From assembly GCF_003589595.1 (NCBI RefSeq), contig NW_020653333.1, positions 250,802 to 314,801 on the forward strand: a stretch of 64,000 nucleotides of DNA, written 5' to 3'. Below the pieces are notes generated by a model that was not told where the DNA came from, did no database searches, and saw only the letters and a list, made by a program, of their open reading frames with translations. Origin of the DNA: Hyposmocoma kahamanoa. Its lineage: Eukaryota > Arthropoda > Insecta > Lepidoptera > Cosmopterigidae. Below are positions 48,301 to 56,830 of the stretch, piece after piece. The position numbers and the translations under genes were made by a program. Numbering within the stretch: the first letter of the stretch is position 1; every line of letters starts with the position of its first letter.

Positions 48301-48358
48301 AAAGAAAAAACATAAATCCAAACATAAGAAATCTAAGCACAAGAAGAAGGACAGATAA
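30305..48358 (+). CDS. GPATCH1: GPATCH1: G-patch domain protein, 11 exons, complete
   Basis: Spliced from 30305-30374, 31917-32107, 34064-34202, 36298-36479, 36884-37105, 39571-39723, 41041-41188, 42237-42488, 43338-43548, 45443-45646 and 47404-48358. All introns are GT-AG, all phases agree, and the total is 2727 bp (908 aa; I recall about 930 in human). Residues 1-24 are acidic ('[19 protein letters not shown]'). '[20 protein letters not shown]' lies in the conserved N-terminal region. The G-patch begins about residue 148 ('[18 protein letters not shown]'). The C-terminus ends in a Lys/His/Ser-rich basic tail. GPATCH1 is a nuclear protein of the catalytic spliceosome; G-patches activate DEAH helicases (DHX35 is the reported partner). 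Function here is by family inference. Confidence 0.95.
30464..30720. mobile_element. Harbinger-like fold-back MITE, long copy, GPATCH1 intron 1
   Basis: Inverted termini of about 85 bp ('GGTCGTATTCTAGAACTC' and its complement). It is related to 6976-7140. A third terminus of the same type starts at 30724 just after TTA, so a second partial copy abuts it. Confidence 0.7.
30963..31383 (-). mobile_element. hAT-like element N1, copy in GPATCH1 intron 1
   Basis: Begins 'tagagatgggaaaaactgc' and ends 'aatgcccacctg', with the 'gcgaaaagcaagagtaggccacta' region in between, the reverse complement of the 6850-6915 part. Confidence 0.65.
31917..32107 (+). CDS. GPATCH1: GPATCH1 exon 2
   Basis: Codes the conserved '[17 protein letters not shown]' and 'EGWTPAAF' block. 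Acceptor TTAG, donor GTAAGT, ends in phase 0. Confidence 0.93.
32634..32866 (-). mobile_element. tRNA-derived SINE-A, copy 3, GPATCH1 intron 2
   Basis: Reverse-complement copy with an (AAT)n tail at 32637-32660 and the head near 32866. It is head-to-head with the next copy. Confidence 0.87.
32893..33098 (+). mobile_element. tRNA-derived SINE-A, copy 4, GPATCH1 intron 2
   Basis: Head 'actgcctccatggctg', diverged B-box, body as usual, A-rich tail. Part of the body ('tttatttctctcgtgag') is missing. Confidence 0.85.
33421..33590 (+). repeat. Non-LTR-like 3' tail repeat R5, uninterrupted copy
   Basis: Matches 38352-38480 in 'ggtggaatattttctt', 'ggtaccctctttc', 'aaatcggttca' and a terminal 'acata' A-rich tail. 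It gives the empty site for the element at 37372-38348. Confidence 0.65.
33690..33797 (+). repeat. Repeat R2, 3' fragment
   Basis: Contains 'gcgtgtcgtttaccaccagg', 'cgacttgttcgtcccgtcac' and 'ttgatatcataaaaaaaa', the terminal part of R2 with its A tail. Confidence 0.6.
34064..34202 (+). CDS. GPATCH1: GPATCH1 exon 3
   Basis: Reads '[15 protein letters not shown]', matching the family's D-E-E-D...FGIAP block. Ends in phase 1 at GTAAGG. Confidence 0.93.
34349..34442 (+). repeat. hAT-like element end fragment
   Basis: 'cccccaattgcttccgaggt' and 'ccactttgggaaactat' recur as the reverse complement at 62352-62425. Such ends are typical of degraded hAT-type elements; class uncertain. Confidence 0.45.
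34641..34818 (+). mobile_element. tRNA-derived SINE-A, copy 5, GPATCH1 intron 3
   Basis: Head 'ggccaaacggttaccatgcc', B-box 'ggttcgattcccgggcc', body to the 'gtgtgtgcgtt' end with an A tail. It lacks the 'cacccgcgacac' stretch present in others. Confidence 0.88.
34838..34945 (+). repeat. Repeat R1 fragment cut by a mariner
   Basis: Holds the 'tttttgtcgtccaagtacgc' block and then a segment 'tagttttgcgttggtgc' that reappears on the far side of the mariner at about 36041-36065. Confidence 0.6.
34948..36036 (+). mobile_element. Mariner transposon, broken
   Basis: Inverted termini '(g/a)ggcgcactataagtttcc', flanked by TA (34946-34947, 36037-36038). The transposase reads '[16 protein letters not shown]' (helix-turn-helix region), '[14 protein letters not shown]', '[19 protein letters not shown]', 'VTRDET' (first catalytic D), '[11 protein letters not shown]' (second D) and '[12 protein letters not shown]' (third D). 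A frameshift after 'LSDEFRG' near 35105, TAA at 35360-35362 and TGA in place of the Trp codon after 'DET' inactivate it. The N-terminal ~60 codons are largely deleted (1089 bp versus about 1.3 kb for full-length elements). Confidence 0.93.
36298..36479 (+). CDS. GPATCH1: GPATCH1 exon 4, carries the G-patch
   Basis: '[19 protein letters not shown]' shows the aromatic and Gly positions of the G-patch; a basic Lys/Arg stretch and 'VYGCCLPDE' follow. Phase 1 in, phase 0 out, donor GTAAGT. Confidence 0.95.
36884..37105 (+). CDS. GPATCH1: GPATCH1 exon 5
   Basis: '[20 protein letters not shown]' matches the family's region after the G-patch. A longer open frame (36578-37132) only reads through the flanking intron. 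Confidence 0.93.
37372..38348. mobile_element. Harbinger-like element with TTA target duplication, GPATCH1 intron 5
   Basis: Termini 'GGCTCAACTCACACTGGCGC' and 'GCGCCAGTATGAGTTGAGCC' are inverted repeats of about 40 bp, flanked by TTA (37369-37371, 38349-38351). It is GC-rich with many GCGACG motifs and is split by the inner element at 37551-38240. It sits inside repeat R5. Confidence 0.82.
37551..38240. mobile_element. Inner MITE nested in the Harbinger-like element
   Basis: 690 bp with inverted termini of about 55 bp starting 'CAGTGGGCCCAAATTGATAA' and including 'ggacataggaataacttgtg'. Flanks share 'agccgc', a possible imperfect 8-bp duplication (hAT- or P-like). No coding frame. Confidence 0.78.
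39240..39430 (+). mobile_element. tRNA-derived SINE-A, copy 6, GPATCH1 intron 5
   Basis: Head 'tggccgaacggttaccatgc', diverged B-box ('ggttcgattcccaggcc'), shortened body, A tail. It lies 140 bp before exon 6. Confidence 0.86.
39571..39723 (+). CDS. GPATCH1: GPATCH1 exon 6
   Basis: '[20 protein letters not shown]' is the strongly conserved motif of the family. Phase 0 on both sides. Confidence 0.94.
39753..39830 (+). pseudogene. Possible decayed duplicate of GPATCH1 exon 6
   Basis: Just 30 bp downstream of exon 6, 'gtcaagcat' and 'gtggatgaggacatgtacgc' echo exon 6 in the same order. One frame reads '[13 protein letters not shown]' beside exon 6's '[14 protein letters not shown]'. There is a stop in the shared frame and no intact splice sites. 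Chance resemblance is possible over this length. Confidence 0.4.
39907..40027. mobile_element. 121-bp TA-flanked MITE, GPATCH1 intron 6
   Basis: Arms of about 30 bp ('CCTAATTTCCGTGGCACTTT' and inverse) with TA at 39905-39906 and 40028-40029, fitting a Tc1/mariner-type origin. Confidence 0.75.
40755..40995 (-). repeat. Repeat R2 copy, GPATCH1 intron 6
   Basis: Near full-length on the minus strand; it ends only about 45 bp before the exon 7 acceptor (40)-side and includes 'cagaaatag', 'cggaacgcaataatg', 'agttgacaagtcccatg', 'aagtcgagcacctggtgg'. Confidence 0.65.
41041..41188 (+). CDS. GPATCH1: GPATCH1 exon 7
   Basis: '[11 protein letters not shown]' matches the family's P-P-P-LPRDY motif. Phase 0 in, phase 1 out; donor GTATGT. 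Confidence 0.94.
41201..41472. mobile_element. 272-bp MITE with perfect 8-bp target duplication, GPATCH1 intron 7
   Basis: Termini '(C/T)AATGGTCGGAAAA' with inverted arms of about 45 bp. gttattat flanks both ends exactly (41193-41200 and 41473-41480). An 8-bp duplication with CA-type termini fits hAT or P superfamilies. Confidence 0.88.
42237..42488 (+). CDS. GPATCH1: GPATCH1 exon 8
   Basis: '[15 protein letters not shown]' matches the family's R-x-x-LLGETP motif. Phase 1 on both sides. Confidence 0.94.
42762..43060 (+). repeat. Two R2 3' fragments, GPATCH1 intron 8
   Basis: 42765-42830 has 'cgacttgttcgtcccgtcac' and 'ttgatatcataaaaaaaa'. 43000-43060 has the weaker 'cgatttattcgtcccgtca'. 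Confidence 0.55.
43338..43548 (+). CDS. GPATCH1: GPATCH1 exon 9
   Basis: '[18 protein letters not shown]' and '[13 protein letters not shown]' match the family's FKPF...YE.FL and EWER blocks. Phase 1 in, phase 2 out. Confidence 0.94.
43557..44621. mobile_element. Non-coding TIR element, GPATCH1 intron 9
   Basis: Starts 'CAGTCCGTTAACTAAAACGC' and ends with the diverged inverse of 'CTGTTGTCCACTAAGTGAAA'. Both ends share 'gctaagtgacaaa'. It begins only 9 bp after exon 9. A short relative is at 51569-51823. No target duplication was recognised. Confidence 0.65.
44785..45190 (+). repeat. Probable non-LTR retrotransposon 3' fragment
   Basis: 'gaggcctatgtgcagaagtg' followed by 'ggctgaaatgatgatcatga' resembles the 3' end of common insect non-LTR elements as I remember them. 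No intact frame. Confidence 0.45.
45443..45646 (+). CDS. GPATCH1: GPATCH1 exon 10
   Basis: '[16 protein letters not shown]' matches the family's W-P-..L-CKRFNVP-P block. Phase 2 on both sides. Confidence 0.94.
45762..45925 (+). repeat. Repeat fragment plus headless SINE-A tail
   Basis: 45762-45812 ('gaaggaaaacatcgtgatga') resembles a common insect non-LTR fragment. From 45826 the SINE-A body end ('tggcacccgcaacacaggg', 'gtgcggggctatgttgagcg') follows with a (TTA)n tail. The tRNA head is absent. Confidence 0.6.
46062..46127 (+). repeat. tRNA-like head of a third SINE or tRNA relic
   Basis: A-box-like 'TGGCTCAGTTGG' and B-box-like 'GGTTCAAATCC' at tRNA-like spacing, but the acceptor ends do not pair, so it is not a working tRNA gene. 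Confidence 0.55.
46177..46222. other. Perfect 18-bp hairpin, GPATCH1 intron 10
   Basis: Arms 46177-46194 and 46205-46222 are exact reverse complements around a 10-base loop, just downstream of the tRNA-like sequence. Confidence 0.75.
46504..46996 (+). mobile_element. MITE family M7, copy 1, GPATCH1 intron 10
   Basis: Termini CATCGAGTATATA; the left arm continues 'ccagaaatagagacgaaat'. It is homologous in inverted orientation to 63020-63515. Flanking 8-mers ctttcgat and ttttcgac agree at 6/8. The right terminus has lost part of its arm. Confidence 0.75.
47404..48358 (+). CDS. GPATCH1: GPATCH1 exon 11 (terminal)
   Basis: Long last exon. It starts '[19 protein letters not shown]' (family YSVFNFL), continues through a low-complexity acidic region and '[11 protein letters not shown]' (family EFGPRLPP), and ends in a Lys/His-rich tail before TAA. 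An ATG at 47360 lies in the intron and is not a start. Confidence 0.94.
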
Positions 48359-48363
48359 ATAAA
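48358..48363 (+). promoter_or_regulatory. Poly(A) signal overlapping the GPATCH1 stop codon
   Basis: AATAAA shares its first A with the TAA stop. If used, the 3' UTR would be only a few tens of bases. No other AATAAA was noted close behind. Confidence 0.5.
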
Positions 48364-49873
48364 CGTTATTCGTTAAAAAGTATTTTTAAATTTCGTTTCA
48401 TTTTACAATATTACACCTCCATTGAAGTATGTTTTTTTTTCTTTAAATTTGGTGGTAACTACCATAAACATTTAAAAACCTGTGGCTAGAAACCTTCATG
48501 TTTTTTTCTTGTACATAATTCAGTATTATCTATCTCCATGCGACTGTACTTAAGTTACGTAGGCATTATTTAGGATATTCGCATGTAACAGTTTGACGTA
48601 TATCTACGTAAAATATACGTAGATGTAGGTAAATAAACATTTACACAATCTTACGCGCGAAAGCGTAGGCGTAAGTTCAGACCAAGGTTATTAGACTGGC
48701 GGGAAACTAACTCAACATAGAGACAACACGTAATTATTCATTAATTTTTGTTCTAGAATAGTTTATTTCAGTAACTAGACGATCTGTCTATGGCGAGAAT
48801 GATTCAGGGACAAATTATTATGAAACGCAATTAGAAGTCTTGTTTTGTTAATTTCATAATATCGCAGTACATTGCCATCTTTCAATGAAAATTTTGTATT
48901 GTTCTATTAAAAGCCAACAATGGATTCTAAACGGTCAGTAACAACACTTGTTCCATTTTGTCAATAAACAAGTACAATAGAAAGAGACAAAGTTATACAG
49001 TTTTGCTTAGCTAAACAGAGGTAGGATACAAACTGTTGATGGAAGTGAGATAGGACATAGGTTTTCGCAGGTGAGTAAACGAGATAATCGTTAGCAGTGC
49101 ATACAACATATTTTTTTTCTTTCGCGGTTGGTACGCATGCGTCATTAGACCAACTCAGGTCCGTATTTAGAATTTTGTTTAACTTTTATATGTATTGTAC
49201 TGTATCTAATTTAAATTATCATTAATGATACCCTTTCGATTGTATAGTTCAAAGTTGTTATTAGTTGAGACAAAATCAAACCAGCAATCAGTACCACGTA
49301 AAATACGTCTTTCATGTGTACGTATTATTATAATTTATCTAGAAATTTTGATATTCGTGTAAATTATTATATTCCTTTAGAAAAATAAACCAATGAAACT
49401 GACGTATGAATTACGTGCTCATACGGGTCTTCCGATATGTGATCACTAGACTGCTGCACATAAATGCAAGGTTTCGTCAAATACTGTTGAGGTGATATTT
49501 TTTGAAAATTGTTCTAAAAATACTGTATATATTTTACATATTACATATTACAATAGCATGACTACTACTAACTACAGTGGCGCTTAACCAAGAAACCTTT
49601 CCTTAAAAAAAATTAGAGGATACTGTATGCGGAAACAGTTTTAATAACAACCATAAGCAAAAACAAATCGGCGATTTTAATTTTAACGATTTCGGCCCTG
49701 GTTTCTACACAATCAGCTGTTTGTAATGACAGTTCCTCTGACAAATACAAAATGGTTGAAAACTAAAGTTGGCAAACAAAGAGAGGCAGCGTAATATTGT
49801 ATTTAAGCATTGAAAAACTGTTTTTTAGACTAAAAATTAGTTAGTTTAGTGTTTGTTTTGTGTACTGTGCAAC
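48364..49873. other. Intergenic region between GPATCH1 and PHAF1
   Basis: No coding sequence seen. Contains a small inverted repeat at about 48597-48632 ('tatctacgta' / 'tacgtagatg'). The last part must hold the PHAF1 promoter and 5' UTR, but no element was assigned. Confidence 0.5.
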
Positions 49874-49937
49874 ATGTTGGATTTGGAAATCATTCCCGAG
49901 CGTTCTTTAGGCTGCGATACATGGGAATTTGTTTTAG
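49874..49937 (+). CDS. PHAF1: PHAF1 (C16orf70/UPF0183 family), first coding exon
   Basis: Reads 'MLDLEIIPERSLGCDTWEFVL' and ends in phase 1 at the donor GTGAGA. The start MLDLE-x-xPERSLG...WEF-LG is the N-terminus of PHAF1, a conserved animal protein reported as a phagophore/autophagy-related factor. Only 21 codons are present. I did not find exon 2 in the following 14 kb, which hold repeats only, so the gene probably continues past the window with a long first intron. Confidence 0.85.
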
Positions 49938-50679
49938 GTGAGACGATTTTTATGTTTTTAACATACGTCAATGTTTTGCGTAGTATTTCTATATTGTTGG
50001 CTTACGCAATGTTAAATATTCCTCCCATAGGATATTTAGGATGTATTCAAGAACGTTTTTGTGCAGATATCGTGTAATATTAATGTTGCGAAATCGATTT
50101 TTTCCGTGCTAAACAGCTAGGGGTATATCCTTTGTTTGTTGTCATAAGTGTTTTTTTTTATTGTTAGCGTTGACCATGAAACGTATATGTGTTGTTGTGA
50201 TGCCGTTGACGTTGATTTTTGTTAAATTTGTGGATTACGTTTGTGAAGTTTGGATTGAAGAAATCTACGTGATAAGGTTGTTTTTGTATATTTTTTAATA
50301 AAAATAAAATAATAGCCATGTTACCAGAGTAAAACTTCCAATAACACCTAGACAATTCGCTGAATGTGCTGTAAAATTACTGCTATAAATAAGTTCACAA
50401 AATAAATGGTTAATGGCATCACACAGAACACTACCTAAAACTACTAAAAAACCTTTTAAGACAAATACTGCATATGTTAAATTTTATTAGCTCAGTTTGT
50501 ATGATAATCTTCAGTTGTCCAATCAATATCACTCTGGGTGCTAGATGACAAAGTACCAGGTTCTTATTTGTTTATACTATATTATAGTTTTTACACATGG
50601 TATTTTTTAAAATTTAACAATTGAAAGAGCTGCTGTGCTGGAGTACAAAATATTTAGCACTTTTTTAGAATATCAACTG

Positions 50680-50945
50680 ATGGTAAACTACATGCTTGTC
50701 TATAACAATTGCAGTGCCACTCAGAGTTTTAAAATACAAAGATCTGAGGAACACTGCCACTGCACCCGTCACCCTGATACATAAGTTGACAAGTCTCATT
50801 AGCCTGTAATTTCACCAGCACGCTTATGCTTCAAAACCAGAATACAGTAATACTTATACTTAGCGGCAGAAATACGTAAAGTGCCCGTACTTCCCTGTAC
50901 AAACTCTTTCACAAGATCTACTGCTACTAAAGAGTAGCAGTATGA
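50680..50945 (-). repeat. Repeat R2 copy
   Basis: Holds 'gcagtgccactcagag', 'acataagttgacaagtc', 'tgtaatttcaccagca', 'gcggcagaaata' and 'acttccctgtacaaactctt'. Confidence 0.65.
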
Positions 50946-50979
50946 AGTGAGTACAAAGATCTTACAACATGATAGATAG

Positions 50980-51240
50980 ATAGTTTATTTGCCAACAAAG
51001 CACACACATTACATGAAATACATTGACAGAACAATTAACGAAAGAAATACTTAAAACGAACAAAAACAGGATTAAATAAACAATAAATACTAAAATCAAA
51101 TCTACTTATAATAGAAAAATGTATCATGTGTGCTGGCATGGCGCATAGGACGCAGCTTAGCATAAAGCCGTCGTAAAAACGACGCGCTGATTTTCAGCTA
51201 CCTCCCAAAAGGTCACACAGAACATTAAAATGTGGAGAGA
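50980..51240. repeat. Repeat R4, copy 2
   Basis: Starts 'agatagatagtttatttgcc' and ends near 'cgcgctgattttcagc'; loosely similar to 23960-24180 and 60080-60400. Confidence 0.4.
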
Positions 51241-51568
51241 AAAAGATGGTTGTCTGTGCAAATTAGTGTGCTGTTTACACAAAGCATAATATGTATGAAG
51301 TGTATGAAGCATATACTTACAGAGCATTAAGGATTCAAATAATAAATTACAACCTAAAAAACAAACAATAAATTACAATACAAAAGCAAAAATTTTTAAG
51401 TGGATTATTGTGTGTGATCGATCATACATATATAATAAAGTATTGGTTAGTAATTAACACAAAGAAAAATTTTTTTAGTATGAATGGACTCAAATCAGTC
51501 TGTTGGTATGCCGGGGCTATTTAAAGCGAATACAAAGATCTGCAAGAAATTTGTAAGATCTGATTTGG

Positions 51569-51823
51569 GGTCCACTATCTAAAATGTGGCTAATTGACAA
51601 CTGGTCAAATAACCGTTTTGAATAGCAAAAAACAGAACACAAAATTATCTTTTAAAAACAGTTAGAATTATTTAACATGTTTGACTTATTGGAATTTACC
51701 CTAACAATGCATGGCTGAAATATCATTAAACTGTTTCAATATTCTAAAACTGGGTTATGGTATTATATGATATCTGAAAAAAGTTTTTTGTCACTTAGCC
51801 GCATTTTGGTTAGTGGATAGCAG
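51569..51823. mobile_element. Short TIR element related to 43557-44621
   Basis: 255 bp. Left end 'GGTCCACTATCTAAAATGTG' and right end (inverse 'CTGCTATCCACTAACCAAAA') share 'ggctaa(t/g)tgacaa' with the longer element. Confidence 0.65.
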
Positions 51824-52724
51824 TGATGCAGTCTGTACCTCAGTTGGTTATCCAACTCTCTTAAAGAGGATTGAAGGAACTTTTTTTTGTGTTCAATCTT
51901 TTTATCTATATAGTAATACAACAAACAGATGGACTATTTTAACAAAGAATATACAGATATCATCGTAGTAAAACATCATCATGATGTTCAATAAATAAAT
52001 ATGTATATGAAGTAAATATTTTTACCTTTTACTTTGTCACTAAACTTGAATAACTATTATTCCAGATTTTACTGCCTTATGTAATTTATATCTACCATTT
52101 CAATCAACAATTGACCATGTAGTCTTTATAAGAAAGTTTGTCTTTTCTGTTTTGGTATTACGTCTATTTGTTATTGTTAGAGAATATTATAGTTCCTCTC
52201 CAGTGTAATTGTGCCGTCACTTTATATTGATGATATTGTCACTAACCTAGGGGTATTTCATGAGATTTTCCTTATCTTTCCTCGTTTGATCTACTCTGGA
52301 ACACTCCATTTTTATGACAGTGATTGACCCATTTGCGCAAAGAATTTTGCTTTGTCCTTTCTATATGGCAAAGGAATGAAATACACTGTAGTTATCTACG
52401 GATTGATATGAATCGGCATCTACTATACAAACTCGTTACATTTTTACAAACCTTTCATCTATTTCTTACTTTGTATGTTTAGATCTACTTCAATAGTCAT
52501 TGTTGCGTAATGTTGAGCATTTAAAAAAAATTAAAGGTAAATAGCACACCAGAAACACAAAGCACATATCACACGACCACATCATTTAAAAGCTGATGCA
52601 ATAACCATAAGTGTGTTATCAATATCAAAGCAATACACTCGTAAATGTTACACAGTAGTAGCTATCACTGAATTCAAATTCAAATAATGATATTTCAATG
52701 ATGAAATCGATATTGCTTATTTGT
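51824..52724. other. AT-rich interval without recognised features
   Basis: No exon with splice borders and no named repeat seen. Confidence 0.45.
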
Positions 52725-53145
52725 AAGGCATGCTGAGAAGGAGTGGGAAAGTCTAGGGGTTGCTCTTTGTAAATAGATATATACATATCTATTTGCTCAT
52801 GTTTATCATTCTTCTAATCATATCGATGGCATACACTATAATGTTTGCCATCGTGGTGAAAGGATTTGTCAATCGACGTAACGTACTTACTGAATGTTGC
52901 ACAGGTGTGCCAGACGTACAGGAAAGGTCTTGTACGTCGACGTGCTATTAGAACACCCCTAATTTATCATTTAAAATAATTCATTCAAAATGTCATATAT
53001 CTATAAAGAACAAGAAGGAGCTAAATGAATCACTCTCTTGGATGTTGGTCATCCAAGAAAGTAATCTTTTGTACGAAGTTTTCATTGCACAATAGTTTGA
53101 AACTTTGTAAATGGCAAATTTTAATTTCGTAATGGACTGTCGTTG
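52725..53145 (+). repeat. Repeat R1, copy with extra sequence
   Basis: The 'aggggttgctctttgtaaa' block (about 52757) and the 'gagctaaatg' to 'gtaaatggcaaatttt' blocks (about 53018-53125) are about 240 bp apart instead of about 65, so this copy carries an insertion or the others a deletion. Confidence 0.6.
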
Positions 53146-53497
53146 TAAACAGCCAATTTATTGTTATTATCTGTTTTAATACTACGTACTTTCACGATTT
53201 CACTATTTGAGAGGTAAATGTGTAAAAAGTCATTTTGAACAAAAATTAGGCATATAAATCATTAATTGTATTTTTTCTCTGCAGCAATTTCGTCACATTT
53301 TGTAGCAAATTGAACACTGATGACGGTTCAGTAATTTGATTTAATGGTCCATTTTCTCGAGGTGCTTTCGACCTTGTTATTTCTCTGTAATTTACTTTCA
53401 TATAAATTTACTGCAAATTACGTTTATGCCACCAAGTCACTGCTACTTCTTCACCAGTTATTACTAATGCTATTAATAGCTTTGAAAGCAGCTTAGC

Positions 53498-53745
53498 AGT
53501 GGAACTCCTTGTGAAAGGGTTCGTCCAGGGAAGTACTGCCACGTTATCTATTTCTGCCGCCAAGCAGGAATGATAGCATTACTACGTTCCGGTTTTGAAG
53601 GGGAAGTGCTGGTGAAATTACAGGTACATGGGACTTGTCAACTTATGTCTCATGGTGATGGGTACAGAGGCATTGCCCCTCACATCTTTGCAATATAAAA
53701 TCTGAGTGGTACTGCAACTGTTATGGGTAGGCGCACAGTTCTTCG
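53498..53745 (+). repeat. Repeat R2 copy
   Basis: Reads 'ggttcgtccagggaagtact', 'ctatttctgccgcc', 'cgttccggttttgaag', 'gtgaaattacagg', 'gggacttgtcaac'. Confidence 0.65.
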
Positions 53746-54580
53746 AAATTATAAAGAAATCTGCATATTGTAATAAGTAGATCTTGGTATGTAATCTCTT
53801 TGTCTAACCAGTCTAGGAAAATATCATCGCCCTCGCTATTTCTACCTTATAGCAGCAGTGCGGCACTCCGTGCAGTGTTCAAGCACAGATGAATTCGACG
53901 ACTTTGGTAGCCCAATAGTCTGCAATGTGTAGCGCCATCTATGAAAAATCAATGAAATGCATTATTAGTGCTTACGCTATTAGCAGAACGTGAGGAGGAC
54001 CTGGGCTTGATTCCCAGTTGAACCAATTATTTAGAAAATAGTGTTTAGTAAAATCGTTTTAGCGTGTGCTCCCAGAAACATAAAAAGCTATGAGTAATAT
54101 TAAAAACAAATCGAAGTAAGAAAAGGCACGTTAATAAACTAGCCAAAACCGGTACTAAGATCAACAAAGAATAAGTCATTCAACTCGCTTTCTTGAACAA
54201 ACTCCATTTTGCTGTTGTGTTAATATAAAAGATATAAAAAAGTTTTGTATAAAAAATTCACCAACCGCATTATTATATTTGTCAACGTTATCAGTTGTTG
54301 CCTTTAAATAATACACTTTTATTATTCAATGATTTATTTATTGTATTGTTAAACATGACGTTTACATATTTTCTCTTTACGTATTTTTATAAGAACATAC
54401 TTTTTCATATTTTAAGTGAAATAAGACAAAAGTCCTTTAGGTTATCAAAATAAAAAATATCAGATTTTAAATTACTTAATTAAATAAATAAAGAAATATT
54501 AGACAACATCACAGCTCTGATCTCAAAGTAAGTAACTATGTACAAAGTATTCATAAAGTATACATGCAGTCGAGGTCTCG
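53746..54580. other. No gene recognised
   Basis: AT-rich. A B-box-like 'ggcttgattcccag' at about 54003 may be a scrap of a tRNA-derived repeat. Confidence 0.4.
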
Positions 54581-54672
54581 GATAACGACTTCACGCATTA
54601 ACTGCATGCAGTCCAAACCGACTTCATGAAGTCGAAATGGATTGCATCCAGTTAATGCATGAAGTCGTTATC
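54581..54672. repeat. 92-bp near-perfect palindrome
   Basis: Arms of about 35 bp ('gataacgacttcacgcatta' and its near inverse) around a centre 'cgacttcatgaagtcg' that is itself a perfect palindrome. The repeated word gacttcat/atgaagtc runs through it. Possibly a minimal fold-back MITE. Confidence 0.7.
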
Positions 54673-55664
54673 AACTTCATACAGTCAATCTCTTAGCAAT
54701 GAATGTATGAAAATCAGTAGTGGAGCGGTTTCAGCGTTGCAGCCACTGCAGCGCTTATATAAGCGTCTAATTTGAAGGCGTCTTAAGACCCAGCAAACTA
54801 CAAGGGGAAAAGCGCTAAACGCACAATGAACATTAAAATGTACTAAATAAATTACATGTGTTAGGCTCAAGCAAGTATGCCCTCAGTTTTGCATGAAAAC
54901 GTGTTTTCTTTTTTCACGTCATGAGACTGTGGTATTTCGCCGACTTTTGACATCACGCTGCGCCTGCCTTCGCGCCACTTCCCGCGGGTTCGCCAGGCGT
55001 CGCCGACGCCAGTTGCGGCATACTCGGGAATGCGCGAGCATTCTCGAGCATGCGCGAGAATACCGCGGAAGACGCGCGACATGATTTTTAGCTCGTATCT
55101 AGTTTGTACATAATACAATTGACCATAAAGTTCATTACGCTATGTACAATGTCGTTACAAAAATACGCTATCATTCTGTTCCGCCGCCATATAAATTGAA
55201 CCTAACCCTATGGTTATACATATACATCATACATATGGTTATAAATGCTAATTTTGAATGCGATATTTTCATTATAATGCGATGATGATAATTATGAGCT
55301 TTACTTGATCATAGCAATAATATTGTCTGATACGACCTCCTAATCGTCTATTTGGTTGTGTGTAGATCAGTGTGAAGAAAGGTGTTTAAGAAACTTAACC
55401 TGTGACCTGTGAGCCGTAAGATTCATTTTGGTATGACTTCCTTATTAGATCATTAGCGGATGACGTTTTAAGAAACTCTTTAAACTAAGTTAATCTTTAA
55501 TTACATTACATAAATACAAATTTCAACCAAAAATAATGGAATTTCTTTAACACTTCTGTGAATGCGTAAGAAGGCTCTCAGAACCAAAAGAGGAGGTCAG
55601 GTATCTTAGGGCATCGTCTGTACGTAGGGCCTTAGGAGGTTATATTATTACGTTTTTTATTATA

Positions 55665-55970
55665 CAGGCTATTCAAAAAATATCACGACAGAGCGAACCT
55701 GTGGATAGTTGAGCTCTATACCTACCAGAAAATAATAATTAAACCTTGGTAAAAGTCTTTTGGTTTTCGAGATATTGGCACTTTTTATTTTATACGGTAC
55801 GAGGTATACCAAATTAATAACGTTTTTCACATTTTACAATATTTATAACATTAATTAAAAAATTACAAAACGTAGAATTTTTCCAAAAAAAGGTAAAATT
55901 TCGTTTTTCCTGAAAGTGTAGACCTCACCTACCCAGTGTTACTCTTTCGTGGTATTTTTTGGACAGCCTG
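55665..55970. mobile_element. 306-bp MITE
   Basis: Inverted termini 'CAGGCTATTCAAAAAATATC' and 'GATATTTTTT'-like inverse (CAGGCTGTCCAAAAAATACC) of about 30 bp. Likely Tc1/mariner-derived; TA on the left, not clear on the right. Confidence 0.65.
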
Positions 55971-56609
55971 TGTGTAGAGGTACATAAACATATTCTATAA
56001 AAAATAAGGGCAAAATATTTAACCTTTTGACCACCATAAACGTTTTAAAGCGTCAATGAAACCATATGTTATTTGTATATTCTAGTTAAGTATCGATTCA
56101 TAGTTGCATTTTATGTACAGTTATGTTTTTCTTTAACTTAGGAGAATTGACTATAAGGTCAAAATTCGTAACATGTCATCACTAGACTTGACGTCTAGGA
56201 AAGAAAACTAGTTGTTGTCAGTGGCGGTCAAAAGGTTAATTAATACTTTTCTTAGTGCCTATTTCGATCTCTGGTTATCACTAACCAAGCTGTTATTTTT
56301 AAACTTGCCCTTGATACGATAATAGGTTTCCATAATAAATAAAGCATCACCTCGCACTTGGAATGTTGTAGATAATAACAGATTCTACCTCATTTACATT
56401 AGTATTCAATGATTTATAACAATATAATGTGTTAATAGAAAACAACATATTAAAACATCATAACACATTACTGAACTCCAAATACTACATAACTACATCG
56501 TCGCGTAACTGAATAACTAAATAATATGAATAATATAAGGTTTTCACTTGTTCAAAAACTTTATAATAAATTTTAAAATGTTTAAGATATGGAGTTCCTA
56601 GGTTTTTGC

Positions 56610-56830
56610 GATTGTTACACATAGGAAAAGAAACCATTTTTCCGGGATTAAACCGTGTATGTTTGTTTTTTCCAACGAACCAAAGTTTCGGGCCCTTTAC
56701 AGGTCCCATGGTCAGGGTTGTCTGAGGTGAGGTATAATTTTAGGAAATGAAACTTTTTTTCCGGATGTAAATCGCATATATTTGTTTTTTCAAATAAAGC
56801 AACGTTTCGAGCTCTTTATAGGGCCTATAT
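56610..56830. repeat. Repeat R3, two direct copies
   Basis: 56622-56712 and 56748-56830 share 'gaaa..tttttccgg', 'tatgtttgttttttccaa'-like and 'tttcgggccctttacagg'-like blocks in the same order. A third relative lies at about 4510-4620. Confidence 0.55.

Noticed and set aside
51834..51870. tRNA-like 'acctcagttgg' sequence
   Set aside because: No B-box at the right distance and no matching repeat copy.
53990..54040. SINE candidate with B-box-like 'ggcttgattcccag'
   Set aside because: No A-box and no second copy recognised; too short to call.
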